Source: Phyllobacterium phragmitis
Lineage (GTDB): Bacteria > Pseudomonadota > Alphaproteobacteria > Rhizobiales > Rhizobiaceae
Direction: 5' to 3'
NCBI RefSeq assembly: GCF_002980495.1
Contig: NZ_PVBR01000033.1
Coordinates: 1 to 33,945, forward strand
Length of the DNA stretch: 33,945 bases
This document shows, piece after piece, positions 7,387 to 15,973 of this stretch. The notes below the pieces were generated by a model, which was not told the origin of the DNA, did no database searches, and saw only the letters and a program-made list of their open reading frames with translations. The stretch's first letter is position 1; every line of letters starts with the position of its first letter. Both the position numbers and the translations under genes were made by a program.

Positions 7387-8386
7387 AGCAGCAGTCCCAA
7401 CCATTCAAACGCCGCCACCGGCGATGGGGCGACGGCTCGTCGACCTCGGGATCGAATACAACTTCATCGTCATATTCCTTGCGGTCGTGGTTATCGCAAC
7501 CACGCTGTCGGACAATTTTCTGACCTTTACAAACATCGCCAATCTGTTCCAGCAGGCAGCGGTGGTCGGAGTGGTTGCGGTCGGCATGACCTTCGTCATC
7601 CTGACCGGCAATATCGACCTGTCGGTGGGCAGCATCGTGGCGTTGTGCGGGATGCTGGTGGCTGTCCTCATGTCCAACGGTTTCGATCCTTTCGTTGCCG
7701 TAGCGATAACGGTGGTGGCCGGCACAGCCTGCGGCGCTGCGATGGGTGCCATAAGCGCGCTGGCGCAGGTGCCAAGCTTCATCGTGACGCTGGCCGGCCT
7801 CGTCTCGTTCCGCGGCGTCACCTATCTCATGACGGACGGGGTGCCTGTAAGCGGATTGCCGCAGGGTTTTGCTGCCATCGGCTCGACCATGGTGCCGATC
7901 CTTCCAGGATTCGCCATCTCGTCCATGGGGCTGATCTTCATCGGCCTGTGCGTTGTGGCCGGACTCGTACTGCGCCTGACGGTCTTCGGCGAATATGTAT
8001 TTGCCACGGGCGGCAATCCCGAAGCGGCGCGGCTTTCGGGCCTGCCCACTCGCTTCATCGTTACGGCAGTGTTTGCCGTTTCCGGCTTCATGGCGGCGCT
8101 CGGTGGTATTCTTTTGACATCGCGCCTGCGCATCGGCCAGCCAACGGCGGCGCAAGGACTGGAACTCGACGCCATTGCTGCGGTGGTTCTCGGCGGCACC
8201 AGTCTTTTTGGCGGGCGTGGCGGTGTTCTCGGCACATTCTTTGCCGTGATGTTGCTTCAGGTCCTTCGGAACATATTCAACCTATTGGGATTGGGCTCCT
8301 TCTATCAGATGACTGTCACGGGGATCATCATCATCGCAGCCATTTTGCTCAACCGCTTCATAGATCACAGGAAGGGTCGTGGATGA
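7379..8386 (+). CDS. Sugar ABC transporter permease (RbsC-like)
   Basis: This inner-membrane channel subunit belongs to the BPD_transp_2 family of ribose/xylose/galactose importers. The 335 residues are mostly hydrophobic with several predicted membrane helices. The family motif GMTFVILTGNIDLSVGS is at about 69-85, and GGTSLFGGRGGVLGT in the C-terminal third is also typical. The frame is open further upstream, but the ATG at 7379 overlaps the ATPase stop in the standard coupled arrangement and starts a plausible cytoplasmic N terminus. Its stop overlaps the aldolase start as ATGA. Together with the binding protein at 1263 and the ATPase it makes a complete importer. Confidence 0.92.
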   Translation: MSKAAVPTIQTPPPAMGRRLVDLGIEYNFIVIFLAVVVIATTLSDNFLTFTNIANLFQQAAVVGVVAVGMTFVILTGNIDLSVGSIVALCGMLVAVLMSNGFDPFVAVAITVVAGTACGAAMGAISALAQVPSFIVTLAGLVSFRGVTYLMTDGVPVSGLPQGFAAIGSTMVPILPGFAISSMGLIFIGLCVVAGLVLRLTVFGEYVFATGGNPEAARLSGLPTRFIVTAVFAVSGFMAALGGILLTSRLRIGQPTAAQGLELDAIAAVVLGGTSLFGGRGGVLGTFFAVMLLQVLRNIFNLLGLGSFYQMTVTGIIIIAAILLNRFIDHRKGRG

Positions 8387-9387
8387 ACACGCAAAAATTA
8401 TCGGCTGCCAAGGGCACGCACCTGCTGGTGCAGAACGCCCATGCCCGCAACACCGGTACGCAACTCAAACCCGAATGGTTCGAGGACATTGCCGTCAACC
8501 GTTCGGCGGCGGAACGCCGCGCCGCCACCTTGACCACACGCCGGACCGTGAAAAAGGAATATCAGGCAGCCTGGCTGGTCAAGGCGATCACTTGCATCGA
8601 CCTGACGACGCTGGCCGGTGACGACACGGCCGGACGCGTGCAGCGACTCTGCGCCAAGGCAAGGCGTCCCATACGCGCCGATATTCTCGAAGCACTGGAT
8701 CTCTGCGATGCCAACATCACGACCGGGGCCGTCTGCGTTTATCCGACAATGGTTCCGCACGCGGTCAAGGCCTTGCAGGGCACGAATATTCCCGTTGCTT
8801 CGGTCGCGACCGGCTTTCCCGCGGGGTTGACGCCGCTGCCGCAGCGCCTGGCGGAAATCAGATATGCGGTGGGCGAGGGCGCCAGGGAAATCGATATCGT
8901 CATCAATCGCGAACAAGTGCTGACGCAGAACTGGTCCGCACTCTATGACGAAATCGTCCAGATGCGGGAAGCAGCCGGCGCGGCGCATTTGAAAGCGATT
9001 CTGGCGACCGGCGACCTCAACACGTTGCGCAATGTCTATCGCGCTTCGATGGTGGCGATGCAGGCCGGCGCCGATTTCATCAAGACGTCGACCGGCAAGG
9101 AAGATGTGAATGCAACGCTTCCCGTGAGCCTGATCATGCTGCGGGCCCTGCGTGATTTTGGCGAATATTCCGGTCAGATCGTCGGGTTCAAGCCGGCCGG
9201 CGGCATGAAGACCGCCAAGGACGCCATGAACTGGATGATCCTGATGAAAGAAGAGCTTGGTCTGCCCTGGTTGCAGCCGGATCTTTTCCGTCTTGGTGCA
9301 AGTTCGATGCTCGGCGATATCGAACGGCAGCTCGAACATTATGTGACGGGCCGCTATGCCGCGTCTTCGCGCCACGCGCTCGCTTAA
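8383..9387 (+). CDS. deoC: Deoxyribose-phosphate aldolase-type class I aldolase (DeoC)
   Basis: Family members cleave 2-deoxy-D-ribose 5-phosphate to glyceraldehyde 3-phosphate and acetaldehyde through a lysine Schiff base. The TIM-barrel motifs are visible: the Schiff-base Lys234 in FIKTSTGK, the second active-site lysine Lys270 in GFKPAGGMK, and ATGDLN. The protein has 334 residues, about 70 more than E. coli DeoC, mainly an N-terminal extension; this long form resembles the eukaryote-like DERA branch. The ATG at 8383 overlaps the permease stop. The next gene encodes an aldehyde dehydrogenase that could remove the released aldehyde. Because the operon carries an FGGY kinase and a polyol dehydrogenase, the physiological substrate may be a different phosphorylated sugar from deoxyribose 5-phosphate. 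Confidence 0.9.
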   Translation: MNTQKLSAAKGTHLLVQNAHARNTGTQLKPEWFEDIAVNRSAAERRAATLTTRRTVKKEYQAAWLVKAITCIDLTTLAGDDTAGRVQRLCAKARRPIRADILEALDLCDANITTGAVCVYPTMVPHAVKALQGTNIPVASVATGFPAGLTPLPQRLAEIRYAVGEGAREIDIVINREQVLTQNWSALYDEIVQMREAAGAAHLKAILATGDLNTLRNVYRASMVAMQAGADFIKTSTGKEDVNATLPVSLIMLRALRDFGEYSGQIVGFKPAGGMKTAKDAMNWMILMKEELGLPWLQPDLFRLGASSMLGDIERQLEHYVTGRYAASSRHALA

Positions 9388-9400
9388 GGAAATAAGACTC

Positions 9401-11797
9401 ATGGGACAGATCAAGGATATTCTTCGCACCATGGAATATGGCCCGGCACCGGAAAGCAATACGGACGTTCAAGCCTGGCTCGATGCCAACAAGGATGGTT
9501 TCGGTCACTTCATCAATGGCAAGTTCACCGGCACCGAGGGCCGCGATACGATTGCCGTGACCAATCCGGCCAATGGATTGGTGCTGGCGAACGTTGCCCA
9601 TGGTACGCAAGCCGATGTCGATGCCGCCGTGAAAGCAGCGCGCGCTGCTTTCGGCACGTGGTCGGCATTGCCCGGTCACGAGCGCGCCAAATATCTCTAT
9701 GCCATCGCCCGCCACATCCAGAAGCGCGAACGCTTCTTTTCCGTGCTCGAGACGATGGACAATGGCAAGCCGATCCGCGAGACGCGCGATATCGACATTC
9801 CGCTCGTTGCCCGCCATTTCTACCACCACGCCGGCTGGGCCGAGATGGTGGAGACCGAATTCGAAGGCTTCTCTCCCGTCGGAGTTTGCGGTCAGGTAAT
9901 TCCGTGGAATTTCCCGCTGCTGATGCTGGCATGGAAGATCGCGCCCGCTCTGGCCGCTGGCAACACGGTTGTATTGAAGCCCGCCGAACTGACGCCGTTG
10001 ACGGCCGTCGCCTTTGCCGAGATTTGCCATGAGGTCGGACTGCCCGCAGGCGTGGTCAATATCGTTCATGGTGATGGTGCGACCGGGGCTGCAATCTGCG
10101 GCCATGAGGATGTCGACAAGGTGGCCTTTACCGGTTCGACCGAGGTCGGCCGCATCATCCGCGAGCAAATCGCCGGATCGGAAAAGAAGCTGTCGCTGGA
10201 ACTTGGCGGCAAATCGCCGTTCATCGTGTTCGAAGATGCGGATATCGATGGCGCGGTCGAAGGTGTCGTCGACGCGATCTGGTTCAACCAGGGCGAAGTC
10301 TGCTGTGCCGGATCGCGCATCCTCGTGCAGGAAGGCATTGCGGCGCGCTTCTACGACAAGCTGCGCAAGCGTATGGAAACGCTGCGCGTCGGCGATCCGC
10401 TGGACAAGACCATCGATATCGGCGCGCTGGTTTCCGCCGGGCAGTTGGAACGCGTGACCTCGCTGGTCGAACAGGGCAAGGCCGAGGGCGGCACGCTGTG
10501 GCAGGCTCCGGTGAAGTTGCCGACCAAGGGCAATTTCTTCGCACCAGGTTTCTTCACCGATGTCGATCCCGTATCGACCGTTTGCGAGGTCGAGATATTC
10601 GGTCCTGTGGCGACGGCAACGACTTTCCGCACGCCGGATGAAGCAATTGCCCTTGCCAACAACACCAAATACGGCCTTGCCGCATCGGTCTGGTCGGAAA
10701 ACATCAATCTTGCACTCGATGCCGCTGCGCGGGTCAAGGCCGGTGTCGTCTGGATCAATTCGACCAATCTTCTCGATGCAGGTGCAGGCTTCGGCGGCTA
10801 TCGCGAAAGCGGCTTTGGCCGTGAAGGCGGCCGCGAAGGCCTCTACGAATATCTGGCTGCCGACTGGGAAAAGCGCCTGCCATTGGCCAGGGACGAACAG
10901 CCGTTGAAACTTTCCGCAGCACCGCAACGCGATGCCAGGATCGCGCTCGGCGGATCGATCGACCGCACCGTGAAAAACTATATCGGCGGCAAGCAGGCGC
11001 GGCCCGATGGCGGATATTCCTATTCGGTCATGGGCAAGGACGGGCAGGTGATCGGTCAAGCCGGTATCGGCAATCGCAAGGATATTCGCAACGCCGTCGA
11101 AGCAGCGGCAAAGGCTGGTTCCTGGGGTGGCGCGACGGCGCATAATCGCGCGCAGGTGCTCTATTATCTCGGTGAGAACCTCGATGCCCGGCGGGCGGAA
11201 TTCGAAGCTTTGCTTGTGGAAAGCACGGGCGCTTCCGCCAAAGCCGCGGCCGAGGAATTCGCTGTCGCTTTGCGGCGCATATTCTACTACGCCGCGCAGG
11301 CCGATAAGTATGATGGCGCTGTACACGCAACCAAGTCACGCCATGTGACGCTGGCGATGAACGAACCATTCGGTATTGTCGGCATCGTTTGTCCGGATGA
11401 GAACCCGCTGCTGTCGTTCATTTCACTGGTGCTTCCGGCAATTGCCATGGGGAACCGCGTCGTGGCGGCGCCTTCGACACGCCATCCCTTGCTTGCTGCC
11501 AATCTCTATCAGGTGCTGGATACGTCCGATGTGCCTGGCGGCGTGGTCAATATCGTCACCGGCGAGCGCGATGTGCTCGCCAAGACATTGGCCGAACACG
11601 ATGAGGTCGACGCGATCTGGTACATCGGATCGAAGGAAGGCAGTGCCATGGTCGAGAAGGCATCATGCGGCAATCTCAAGCCGACATGGGTCAGCAATGG
11701 CCGCCAGCTCGACTGGCTAGGCAGTCAGGGGCAGGGCAGGGATTATCTGCGCCGTGCTGTGCAGGTGAAAAACATCTGGGTTCCGTATGGTGAATGA
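9401..11797 (+). CDS. Two-domain aldehyde dehydrogenase, ALDH16-like
   Basis: This protein oxidises an aldehyde to the acid with NAD(P), probably the aldehyde released by the adjacent aldolase. It has 798 residues, against about 500 for an ordinary ALDH. The first domain (about 30-500) is complete, with IPWNFPLLM, general base Glu267 (LELGGKSPF) and nucleophile Cys301 (GEVCCAGSR). The second domain (about 525-798) resembles an ALDH coenzyme-domain half (PFGIVGIVCPDENPL, GGVVNIVTGERD) but lacks a GQxC nucleophile motif, so it is probably structural. This architecture is that of the ALDH16 family. The ATG at 9401 follows AAGGAAATAAG, 13 bases after deoC. It is the last gene of the operon. Confidence 0.88.
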   Translation: MGQIKDILRTMEYGPAPESNTDVQAWLDANKDGFGHFINGKFTGTEGRDTIAVTNPANGLVLANVAHGTQADVDAAVKAARAAFGTWSALPGHERAKYLYAIARHIQKRERFFSVLETMDNGKPIRETRDIDIPLVARHFYHHAGWAEMVETEFEGFSPVGVCGQVIPWNFPLLMLAWKIAPALAAGNTVVLKPAELTPLTAVAFAEICHEVGLPAGVVNIVHGDGATGAAICGHEDVDKVAFTGSTEVGRIIREQIAGSEKKLSLELGGKSPFIVFEDADIDGAVEGVVDAIWFNQGEVCCAGSRILVQEGIAARFYDKLRKRMETLRVGDPLDKTIDIGALVSAGQLERVTSLVEQGKAEGGTLWQAPVKLPTKGNFFAPGFFTDVDPVSTVCEVEIFGPVATATTFRTPDEAIALANNTKYGLAASVWSENINLALDAAARVKAGVVWINSTNLLDAGAGFGGYRESGFGREGGREGLYEYLAADWEKRLPLARDEQPLKLSAAPQRDARIALGGSIDRTVKNYIGGKQARPDGGYSYSVMGKDGQVIGQAGIGNRKDIRNAVEAAAKAGSWGGATAHNRAQVLYYLGENLDARRAEFEALLVESTGASAKAAAEEFAVALRRIFYYAAQADKYDGAVHATKSRHVTLAMNEPFGIVGIVCPDENPLLSFISLVLPAIAMGNRVVAAPSTRHPLLAANLYQVLDTSDVPGGVVNIVTGERDVLAKTLAEHDEVDAIWYIGSKEGSAMVEKASCGNLKPTWVSNGRQLDWLGSQGQGRDYLRRAVQVKNIWVPYGE

Positions 11798-11817
11798 TGC
11801 ACCCATAAATTGCAGAA

Positions 11818-11858
11818 CCATTATGCGTGGTTCGACAAGCCCACCATGAGTGGGGCGA
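11818..11858. repeat. Fragment of a Brucella-type intergenic palindromic repeat
   Basis: The stretch around GTGGTTCGACAAGCCCACCA resembles the GTGGTTCGACAAGCTCACCATGAG core of dispersed palindromic repeats known from Brucella and relatives (Bru-RS-like). Only part of the element is present. The identification is by recollection of the motif and needs a self-comparison of the genome. Confidence 0.4.
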
Positions 11859-11985
11859 GCCGTGTAGCGGGCAAACGGTTGCCGGCCAGCATGCTCTTGC
11901 ATCCGATGAGATCCGGCTGACGTTTGACGCCAAAGACCTTCAACTGTTCGATGAAGAGGGGTTGCGGCCTTCCGGAGTCTGGCCA
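11859..11985 (+). pseudogene. Possible remnant of a sugar ABC ATPase C-terminus
   Basis: The plus-strand frame reads ASDEIRLTFDAKDLQLFD, which resembles the C-terminal TOBE segment of MalK/UgpC-type ATPases (pattern G-D-x-V-x-L-x-F-x-x-x-D-x-x-L-F-D). Nothing upstream encodes the rest of such a protein. It may be a gene fossil between the catabolic operon and fhuC, or a chance resemblance. The 292-base gap 11798-12089 contains no complete gene I can support. Confidence 0.28.
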
Positions 11986-12089
11986 GCCGGTCATCGTCGA
12001 ACTGGACAACCGCAGGGTTATCTATCTGCCGGAGTGACCCCACAATGGTCGCTTGGGATAGCCCGGGACAGCACCCGGCCGCCGTAACT

Positions 12090-12926
12090 CTATCTGACGA
12101 AGCTGACGGGAACTCCAGAAACCGGGTGCGGGATCACATCCATGGCGACACCGTATATACGTTGGAGCTCTTCGGGAGCCATGATCTCCTGAGGCGTTCC
12201 CCGCGCAATCAGCTTGCCGGAATGAAGCGCCAGCAATTCGTCGCAGAAGCGCGCGGCCATATTGACGTCATGCAGCACCACCAGGACGCCGATGCCCTTG
12301 GTCTGGCTCAGGCGATGCACGAGGGAAAGCACTTCCATCTGATGGGCGACGTCGAGGGCCGAGATCGGCTCGTCCAGGAGCAGGCATTCGGCATCCTGCG
12401 CCACCAGCATCGCAAGCCAGACGCGCTGACGTTCGCCACCCGACAGGGTATCGACCAGCCGGTCGGCGAAGGGTGCGATATCGGTAAGCTCGATCGCCTC
12501 ATCGACCTTTTCGCGGTCGATCGTGGTGAAGCGTCCAAGCGCCCCGTGCCAGGGATAGCGCCCGAGCGCCACCAATTCCTTGACCAGCATGCCGGAAGCG
12601 GGTGGCGTCTGCTGCGGCAGGTAAGCGACCTTGCGGGCAAACTGCCGGTCGCCCCATTTGTCGAGCGGCATGCCTTCGAAGCGCATTTCGCCGGCTGTCG
12701 GCCGTTGCTGGCGGGCAAGAATCTTGATCAGGGTGGATTTTCCCGAGCCGTTGTGGCCGATCAACCCGATAACGCGACGCGCCGGCAAGGTCAGCGTCAG
12801 CGGATGCAGAAGCTGTCGCCCCGCAATGGCGAAGGAAACCGCATCGAGTTCATAAAGCGTGTCCTGGGCGATCCCCATGGACTGTTTCGCAAGTTCTGTG
12901 GTCGATCGCGGATTGAGAAAAGTCAT
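12090..12926 (-). CDS. fhuC: Ferric-hydroxamate ABC transporter ATP-binding protein (FhuC-like)
   Basis: This is the cytoplasmic ATPase for uptake of iron hydroxamate siderophores such as ferrichrome. The 278-residue protein resembles E. coli FhuC closely along its length: Walker A GHNGSGKST (57-65), the FhuC-like KVAYLPQQ and LVALGRYPWHGALGRF, signature LSGGERQR, Walker B LLLDEPISALD, the switch VLHDVNMAARFCDEL and a C-terminal PHPVSGVPVSFV. An internal ATG at 12878 starts just before the conserved region and is an alternative start. The partner genes fhuD and fhuB would be expected downstream (below 12090), but only repeat fragments and the convergent ALDH gene are there. It is an orphan that must work with subunits encoded elsewhere, or is a leftover of a broken operon. 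Confidence 0.88.
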   Translation of the reverse strand: MTFLNPRSTTELAKQSMGIAQDTLYELDAVSFAIAGRQLLHPLTLTLPARRVIGLIGHNGSGKSTLIKILARQQRPTAGEMRFEGMPLDKWGDRQFARKVAYLPQQTPPASGMLVKELVALGRYPWHGALGRFTTIDREKVDEAIELTDIAPFADRLVDTLSGGERQRVWLAMLVAQDAECLLLDEPISALDVAHQMEVLSLVHRLSQTKGIGVLVVLHDVNMAARFCDELLALHSGKLIARGTPQEIMAPEELQRIYGVAMDVIPHPVSGVPVSFVR

Positions 12927-13011
12927 GCGAGGCTCTGCTGTCGTTATGGGATATCGGATAAGGCGGCCGCCATCGTTAACACGATCATAAAGTTCATGTT
13001 AAGATAGATGG

Positions 13012-13026
13012 AGGAAGATTCTTCCT
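13012..13026. promoter_or_regulatory. 15-bp palindrome before the small membrane peptide
   Basis: AGGAAGA-T-TCTTCCT is a perfect palindrome 30 bases before the 13056 start codon. A second one, ATCGT-TAAC-ACGAT, lies at 12972-12985. Both lie in the divergent gap between fhuC and the small gene, where operators would be expected. No regulator is identified. Confidence 0.3.
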
Positions 13027-13055
13027 GAGCGTAGGCAAAATGAGGAAAGCTTGTG

Positions 13056-13214
13056 ATGGTAATCCGGCTTGCTGTCGTATGCCTGATATTTGCAGCTTTT
13101 GCGGCTGGGTTTGGCGCATTGGTCAGCAATGACCCGGAATTCACCAAATTCGTCTCCGCGACCGCGAACAATCGCTGCGCGTTCAATTTGCCGTGCAAAC
13201 CGCCGAAGCTTTGA
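13056..13214 (+). CDS. Small single-pass membrane or secreted peptide (52 aa)
   Basis: I do not recognise this 52-residue product. It starts MVIRLAVVCLIFAAFAAGFG, one hydrophobic helix with a positive residue near the N terminus (a signal peptide or membrane anchor). A short polar tail follows with two cysteines (NRCAFNLPCKPP) and ends in PPKL. The ATG at 13056 follows AGGAAAG at about 8 bases; an in-frame GTG at 13053 is directly adjacent. The gene lies between divergent fhuC and convergent radC, whose stop codon is at 13282. The hydrophobic pattern, ribosome site and cysteine pair make it a credible small gene. Confidence 0.55.
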   Translation: MVIRLAVVCLIFAAFAAGFGALVSNDPEFTKFVSATANNRCAFNLPCKPPKL

Positions 13215-13281
13215 AGCTTACGGCTGGTTTTATGCGCAATTGCGCAAGGGTTGCAGCGATCCCCAATCAAATCGGAACTAT

Positions 13282-14064
13282 TTAAATGAGGCCCAGACCT
13301 TTGAAGCTGGTGTGCCCGCTCTTTCCGATGATGATGTGATCGTGAACGGTGATGCCAAGCGCCTTGGCAACATCGATGATCGTCGCAGTCATGCTGATGT
13401 CGGCGCGCGAAGGGGTGGGATCGCCCGAGGGGTGGTTGTGGACCAGAATGATGGCCGAGGCCGAAAGTTCCAATGCACGGCGGACAATTTCACGGGGATA
13501 GACGGGCGTATGATCGACCGTACCGACCTGCTGCACCTCGTCGGCGATCACGCCGTTCTTCTTGTCGAGGAACAGAATGCGGAATTGCTCGCGTTCCTCA
13601 TAAGCCATGGCTGCGGTGCAATATTCGATGACCTTGCTCCAGGAGCCAAGCACCTCGCGGCCCTTGATCGTGCTCCGACCCATGCGCTGCGCGGCGGCGG
13701 CGATGAATTTCAGATCGGCCGCGATCGAGCGGCCACAGCCCGGCACTTCCATCAACAGCCGCTCCTGCGCGCCTAACACCTCGGCAAACGAGCCGAACCG
13801 CGCGAGCAGCGCCTTGGCAAGCGGCTTGGTATCGGCACGGGGAATGGTGCGAAAAAGCAGAAGCTCGAGCAGTTCGTAATCGGCAAGCGCATCGCCGCCA
13901 TTTTCGCGGAAGCGCTGCCGCAAACGCTCGCGGTGGCCCTCATAATGGGCGCGGGACGGCTTGATCGCAGCAATAGGAGAGGAAGATTCGATTGTGGTTT
14001 CTTCAAACTTGCTTGGCGTGTTTTGCTCCAGAAAGCCTTGCTCGCGATCTTTCTCGTCCGCCAT
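13282..14064 (-). CDS. radC: RadC/JAB-domain family protein
   Basis: This UPF0758 (RadC) protein is related to JAMM metalloproteases; its cellular role is not settled, and early links to DNA repair were withdrawn for E. coli. The 260 residues contain an N-terminal helix-hairpin-helix region (YELLELLLF to VPGCGRS) and a C-terminal JAB domain. The full metal motif is present: [14 protein letters not shown] at 209-222 supplies His209, His211 and Asp222. The N-terminal 35 residues are low-complexity and poorly conserved in the family, so the exact start is less certain. The gene follows map on the same strand with a 51-base gap, a usual Rhizobiales order (sfsA-map-radC). Confidence 0.9.
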   Translation of the reverse strand: MADEKDREQGFLEQNTPSKFEETTIESSSPIAAIKPSRAHYEGHRERLRQRFRENGGDALADYELLELLLFRTIPRADTKPLAKALLARFGSFAEVLGAQERLLMEVPGCGRSIAADLKFIAAAAQRMGRSTIKGREVLGSWSKVIEYCTAAMAYEEREQFRILFLDKKNGVIADEVQQVGTVDHTPVYPREIVRRALELSASAIILVHNHPSGDPTPSRADISMTATIIDVAKALGITVHDHIIIGKSGHTSFKGLGLI

Positions 14065-14115
14065 TCCTTGCCGCCCCCGAATATGAATAGCTGGATTTGT
14101 CTTGGACTGCCCTTG

Positions 14116-14943
14116 TCAGGATGCCTGCTTCGGGCCGAATATGCCAGCCGGCGAGAGCGTGAAAATTTCGCACCCGTCCTTCGTCACGCCAATCGTATGC
14201 TCATATTGAGCGGAAAGCGAACGGTCGCGCGTAACCGCCGTCCAGCCATCCGCCAAAACTTTGACATGCGGCTTGCCGAGATTGATCATCGGCTCGATGG
14301 TGAAGATCATGCCTTCGCGCATTTCCACGCCCTCGTTCGGCGATCCATAGTGAAGAATGTTCGGCGCATCGTGGAAGAGCCGGCCGACGCCATGCCCGCA
14401 GAAATCGCGGACAACCGAACAGCGCTCCGATTCGGCATAGGTCTGGATGGCCGCGCCGATCGCGCCGGTGCGCGCGCCGGGCCTGACGGCGGCGATGCCG
14501 CGCAGGAGGGATTCATGCGTCACTTCGAGAAGGCGTTCTGCTGCGCGTTTGACTTCGCCGACCGCATACATGCGGCTCGAATCTCCATGCCAACCATCGA
14601 GAAGATAGGTCACATCGATATTGACGATATCGCCTTCGCGTAGCGGCTTTTCATTGGGGATGCCGTGGCAGACCACGTGATTGATCGAGGTGCAGACGGA
14701 TTTCGTATAGCCGCGATAGTTGAGCGTCGCGGGGATCGCGCCATGATCGGCGCCAAATTCGAAAACGAAGCGGTCGATCTCCTCGGTGGCCACACCGGGT
14801 TTGACGATCGACGCAAGCTCGTCGAGGCAGCGCGCCGTCAGATTGCACGCCTTGCGCATGCCCTCGAACGCCTCGGCATCGTAAAGGCGTATCTGGCCGG
14901 TGAATTTCATTGGTGCGCTTGCCGCGTCGAGATAGGTAACCAT
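14116..14943 (-). CDS. map: Methionine aminopeptidase, type I
   Basis: This essential cytosolic metallopeptidase removes the initiator methionine from nascent proteins. The 275 residues show the pita-bread fold motifs: HVVCHGIPNEKPL, the metal ligands of NIDVTYLLDGWHGDSS (two Asp), GHGVGRLFHDAP (His), FTIEPMI (Glu) and QYEHTIGVTKDG (Glu). The frame is open to 15012, but the ATG at 14943 is preferred because it lies 5 bases after the sfsA stop, giving the typical N terminus. It forms a probable operon with sfsA upstream and radC downstream. Confidence 0.95.
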   Translation of the reverse strand: MVTYLDAASAPMKFTGQIRLYDAEAFEGMRKACNLTARCLDELASIVKPGVATEEIDRFVFEFGADHGAIPATLNYRGYTKSVCTSINHVVCHGIPNEKPLREGDIVNIDVTYLLDGWHGDSSRMYAVGEVKRAAERLLEVTHESLLRGIAAVRPGARTGAIGAAIQTYAESERCSVVRDFCGHGVGRLFHDAPNILHYGSPNEGVEMREGMIFTIEPMINLGKPHVKVLADGWTAVTRDRSLSAQYEHTIGVTKDGCEIFTLSPAGIFGPKQAS

Positions 14944-14948
14944 CAGCT

Positions 14949-15665
14949 TTATATCCGTTCGTCGATCGGCACCGCACTTTCCGCGACAATGCCTTGGGGC
15001 GTTATGTGGCATCGAATTGCATAGGCCTCAACCCCGCGCAGCCGTGCTCGATCGAATGCACTGACATAGGTAGGATCGAGATCCTGGCAAAGACGAAAGC
15101 TGCCACAATCATTACGCTGTATGACGAACAGCATAACACCTCGATGTCCAGCTTCCACCATGTCGCCGAGTTCGTCCAGATGTTTTGCGCCACGGGCCGT
15201 CACCGTATCGGGAAATTCGGCGAGACCAGGCTGGCGCATGAAATGCACGTTCTTCACCTCGACATAGGCGGTGGGACGCGCGGGATCGGACAGCAGGATG
15301 TCGATACGGGAGTTGCGTCCGTATTTCTGCTCGCGCTTGAGGCCGGAATAGCCGGCAAGCGAGGGCAACATGCCTGCCAGGATCGCTTCTTCGGCTATAC
15401 GGTTGGGCAGGCCGGTGTTGACTCCGACGAGTGTTCCGTCCGCCTCGACGATCTGCAGCGTGTGGGCATATTTACGCTTCTGGCCGTCGGAAACGCTGAG
15501 CCAGACACGGGAACCGGGCGCACTGAGGCCGAGCATCGAACCGGTATTCGGCACAGACGCCGTTATGAAACGTCCGTCATCCAACGTGACATCTGCGAGA
15601 AAGCGCTTGTAGCGGCGTTCGAGCCGTCCGGAAAGCATCGGGAGGATAAATTGCATCAGATGCAA
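14949..15665 (-). CDS. sfsA: Sugar fermentation stimulation protein homolog SfsA
   Basis: SfsA family proteins are small nucleic-acid-binding, nuclease-like proteins of poorly known role, first linked to maltose metabolism in E. coli. The 238 residues are the usual length, and the conserved blocks are visible: RYKRFLADV near the N terminus, [38 protein letters not shown] and the C-terminal FVIQRNDC. The likely catalytic-type acidic residues lie in the SRIDILL and YVEVKNV strands. The start may be the ATG at 15665 or the one at 15656. It is the first gene of the sfsA-map-radC group. Confidence 0.92.
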   Translation of the reverse strand: MHLMQFILPMLSGRLERRYKRFLADVTLDDGRFITASVPNTGSMLGLSAPGSRVWLSVSDGQKRKYAHTLQIVEADGTLVGVNTGLPNRIAEEAILAGMLPSLAGYSGLKREQKYGRNSRIDILLSDPARPTAYVEVKNVHFMRQPGLAEFPDTVTARGAKHLDELGDMVEAGHRGVMLFVIQRNDCGSFRLCQDLDPTYVSAFDRARLRGVEAYAIRCHITPQGIVAESAVPIDERI

Positions 15666-15818
15666 TTAGTTGAGCGCGGCGTCTTTCGCAACTGATTGCT
15701 GATTTAGGGCCGGTCGACATAATGATGCTCGCGAAAAACTTGCGATCAGCAATCCCAATGTCCGTTTTCGATTTTTGATAATGGGTATGAACCTGCGGGC
15801 CTAAGCGCTTGAAATTGT

Positions 15819-15894
15819 TGGTACGCCCAAGGGGAATCGAACCCCTGTTTCCGCCGTGAAAGGGCGGCGTCCTAGACCGCTAGACGATGGGCGC
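15819..15894 (-). tRNA. tRNA-Glu (anticodon TTC)
   Basis: On the minus strand the gene starts GCGCCCATCGTCTAG and ends with TGGGCGT-A-CCA. The seven-base acceptor stem pairs fully with one G-T. The anticodon loop reads CTTTCAC, giving TTC, between GCCGCC-type stem strands. The T arm GGTTCGAATCC is intact and CCA is encoded. The length is 76 bases. Confidence 0.95.
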
Positions 15895-15973
15895 CCGCAG
15901 GTGAGTGGCTTATAGTGAGGAAGTTTTTTCCCCGCAACCGTTAAAATGACTTTTTCGAAAAAAATCCAAGGGA

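Noticed and set aside
9188-11326. Long minus-strand open frame opposite the ALDH gene
   Set aside because: It has no recognisable motif or ribosome site, while the plus strand carries a clear ALDH. It is an antisense shadow of GC-rich codons.
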